Assembly (NCBI GenBank): GCA_021159335.1
Contig: JAGGRZ010000026.1
Location: 1-34,254 of the forward strand
Source: a bacterium
GTDB taxonomy: Bacteria; UBP14; UBA6098; B30-G16
Length of the DNA: 34,254 nt
Reading direction: 5' to 3'
Notes under the pieces: generated by a model
Database searches by the model: none
Told to the model about the DNA's origin: nothing
The model's input: the letters and a program-made list of their open reading frames with translations, nothing else
Shown here: positions 34,179 to 34,254 of the stretch, piece by piece
How positions within the stretch are numbered: position 1 is the first letter of the stretch
How the letters are laid out: each line of letters starts with the position of its first letter
Position numbers and translations under genes: made by a program

Positions 34179-34254
34179 GTTTCAAACCTATCCTCGGCTA
34201 ATAGGGGATTGCGACCCCACATTGTTTTTCCACCGGGGAAATTTGCTGAACCGT
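34179..34254 (+). CRISPR. Start of a CRISPR array: first repeat and partial first spacer
   Basis: The putative 37-nt repeat occupies 34179-34215. It starts GTTTCAAACC and ends GGGGATTGCGAC, which fits the GTTTC/GTTGC start and GATTG(A/C)-AC end of many type I and III repeats. CCTAT (34187-34191) and ATAGG (34201-34205) can form the usual short internal stem. The remaining 39 nt (34216-34254) would be the first spacer, cut by the window edge. Only one repeat copy is visible, so periodicity cannot be tested here, and no cas genes are present in the window. Confidence 0.6.

Overview
The window looks like a piece of the chromosome of an uncultured Gram-negative (diderm) bacterium. The evidence for an outer membrane is a lipid A disaccharide synthase (LpxB), a lipobox lipoprotein of a kind common in the Bacteroidota/FCB group, and three or four outer-membrane beta-barrel proteins. 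Two very large secreted proteins end in a PNPFN-type domain resembling type IX secretion (T9SS) or FlgD-like tails. Such tails are typical of the FCB superphylum and neighbouring candidate phyla such as WOR-3/Hydrothermae and Cloacimonadota. I cannot place it more precisely. Shine-Dalgarno sites are GGAGG-like, with GTG and possibly TTG starts as well as ATG. No phage or insertion-sequence genes were found.

All protein genes lie on the minus strand. Only a tRNA-Arg and a CRISPR leader with the first repeat, at the right edge, lie on the plus strand. In transcription order (right to left) the layout is as follows. (1) 33.7-32.2 kb: an outer-membrane barrel. (2) 32.1-28.9 kb: a tight group of a membrane 4Fe-4S protein, a receiver-GGDEF protein and a Wzi-like barrel. 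(3) 28.6-14.3 kb: two giant secreted proteins (about 3161 and 1548 aa), with a strong RNA hairpin between them and a rho-independent terminator after the second. (4) 14.2-2.9 kb: a housekeeping and envelope run of Ig-like lipoprotein, lpxB, ABC exporter half A, plsC, acpS, gyrA, a recombinase-derived zinc-ribbon protein and ABC exporter half B, with several 1-4 nt overlaps. (5) 2.8 kb to the left edge: a barrel protein and a secreted DUF11-like protein that runs off the window.

The envelope genes fit together: LpxB makes lipid A disaccharide, PlsC makes phosphatidate, and AcpS activates the acyl carrier protein. The two ABC half-transporters carry complementary degenerate ATP sites, as in a TM287/288-type heterodimer, and may export a lipid. 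The most unusual items are a catalytic-domain-less serine-recombinase-like protein translationally coupled to gyrA, the split heterodimeric exporter with a roughly 155-residue extracytoplasmic insert, the paired giant surface proteins sharing a G-D-P module, and the start of a CRISPR array beside a tRNA gene. I saw no cas genes and no clearly new defence system.
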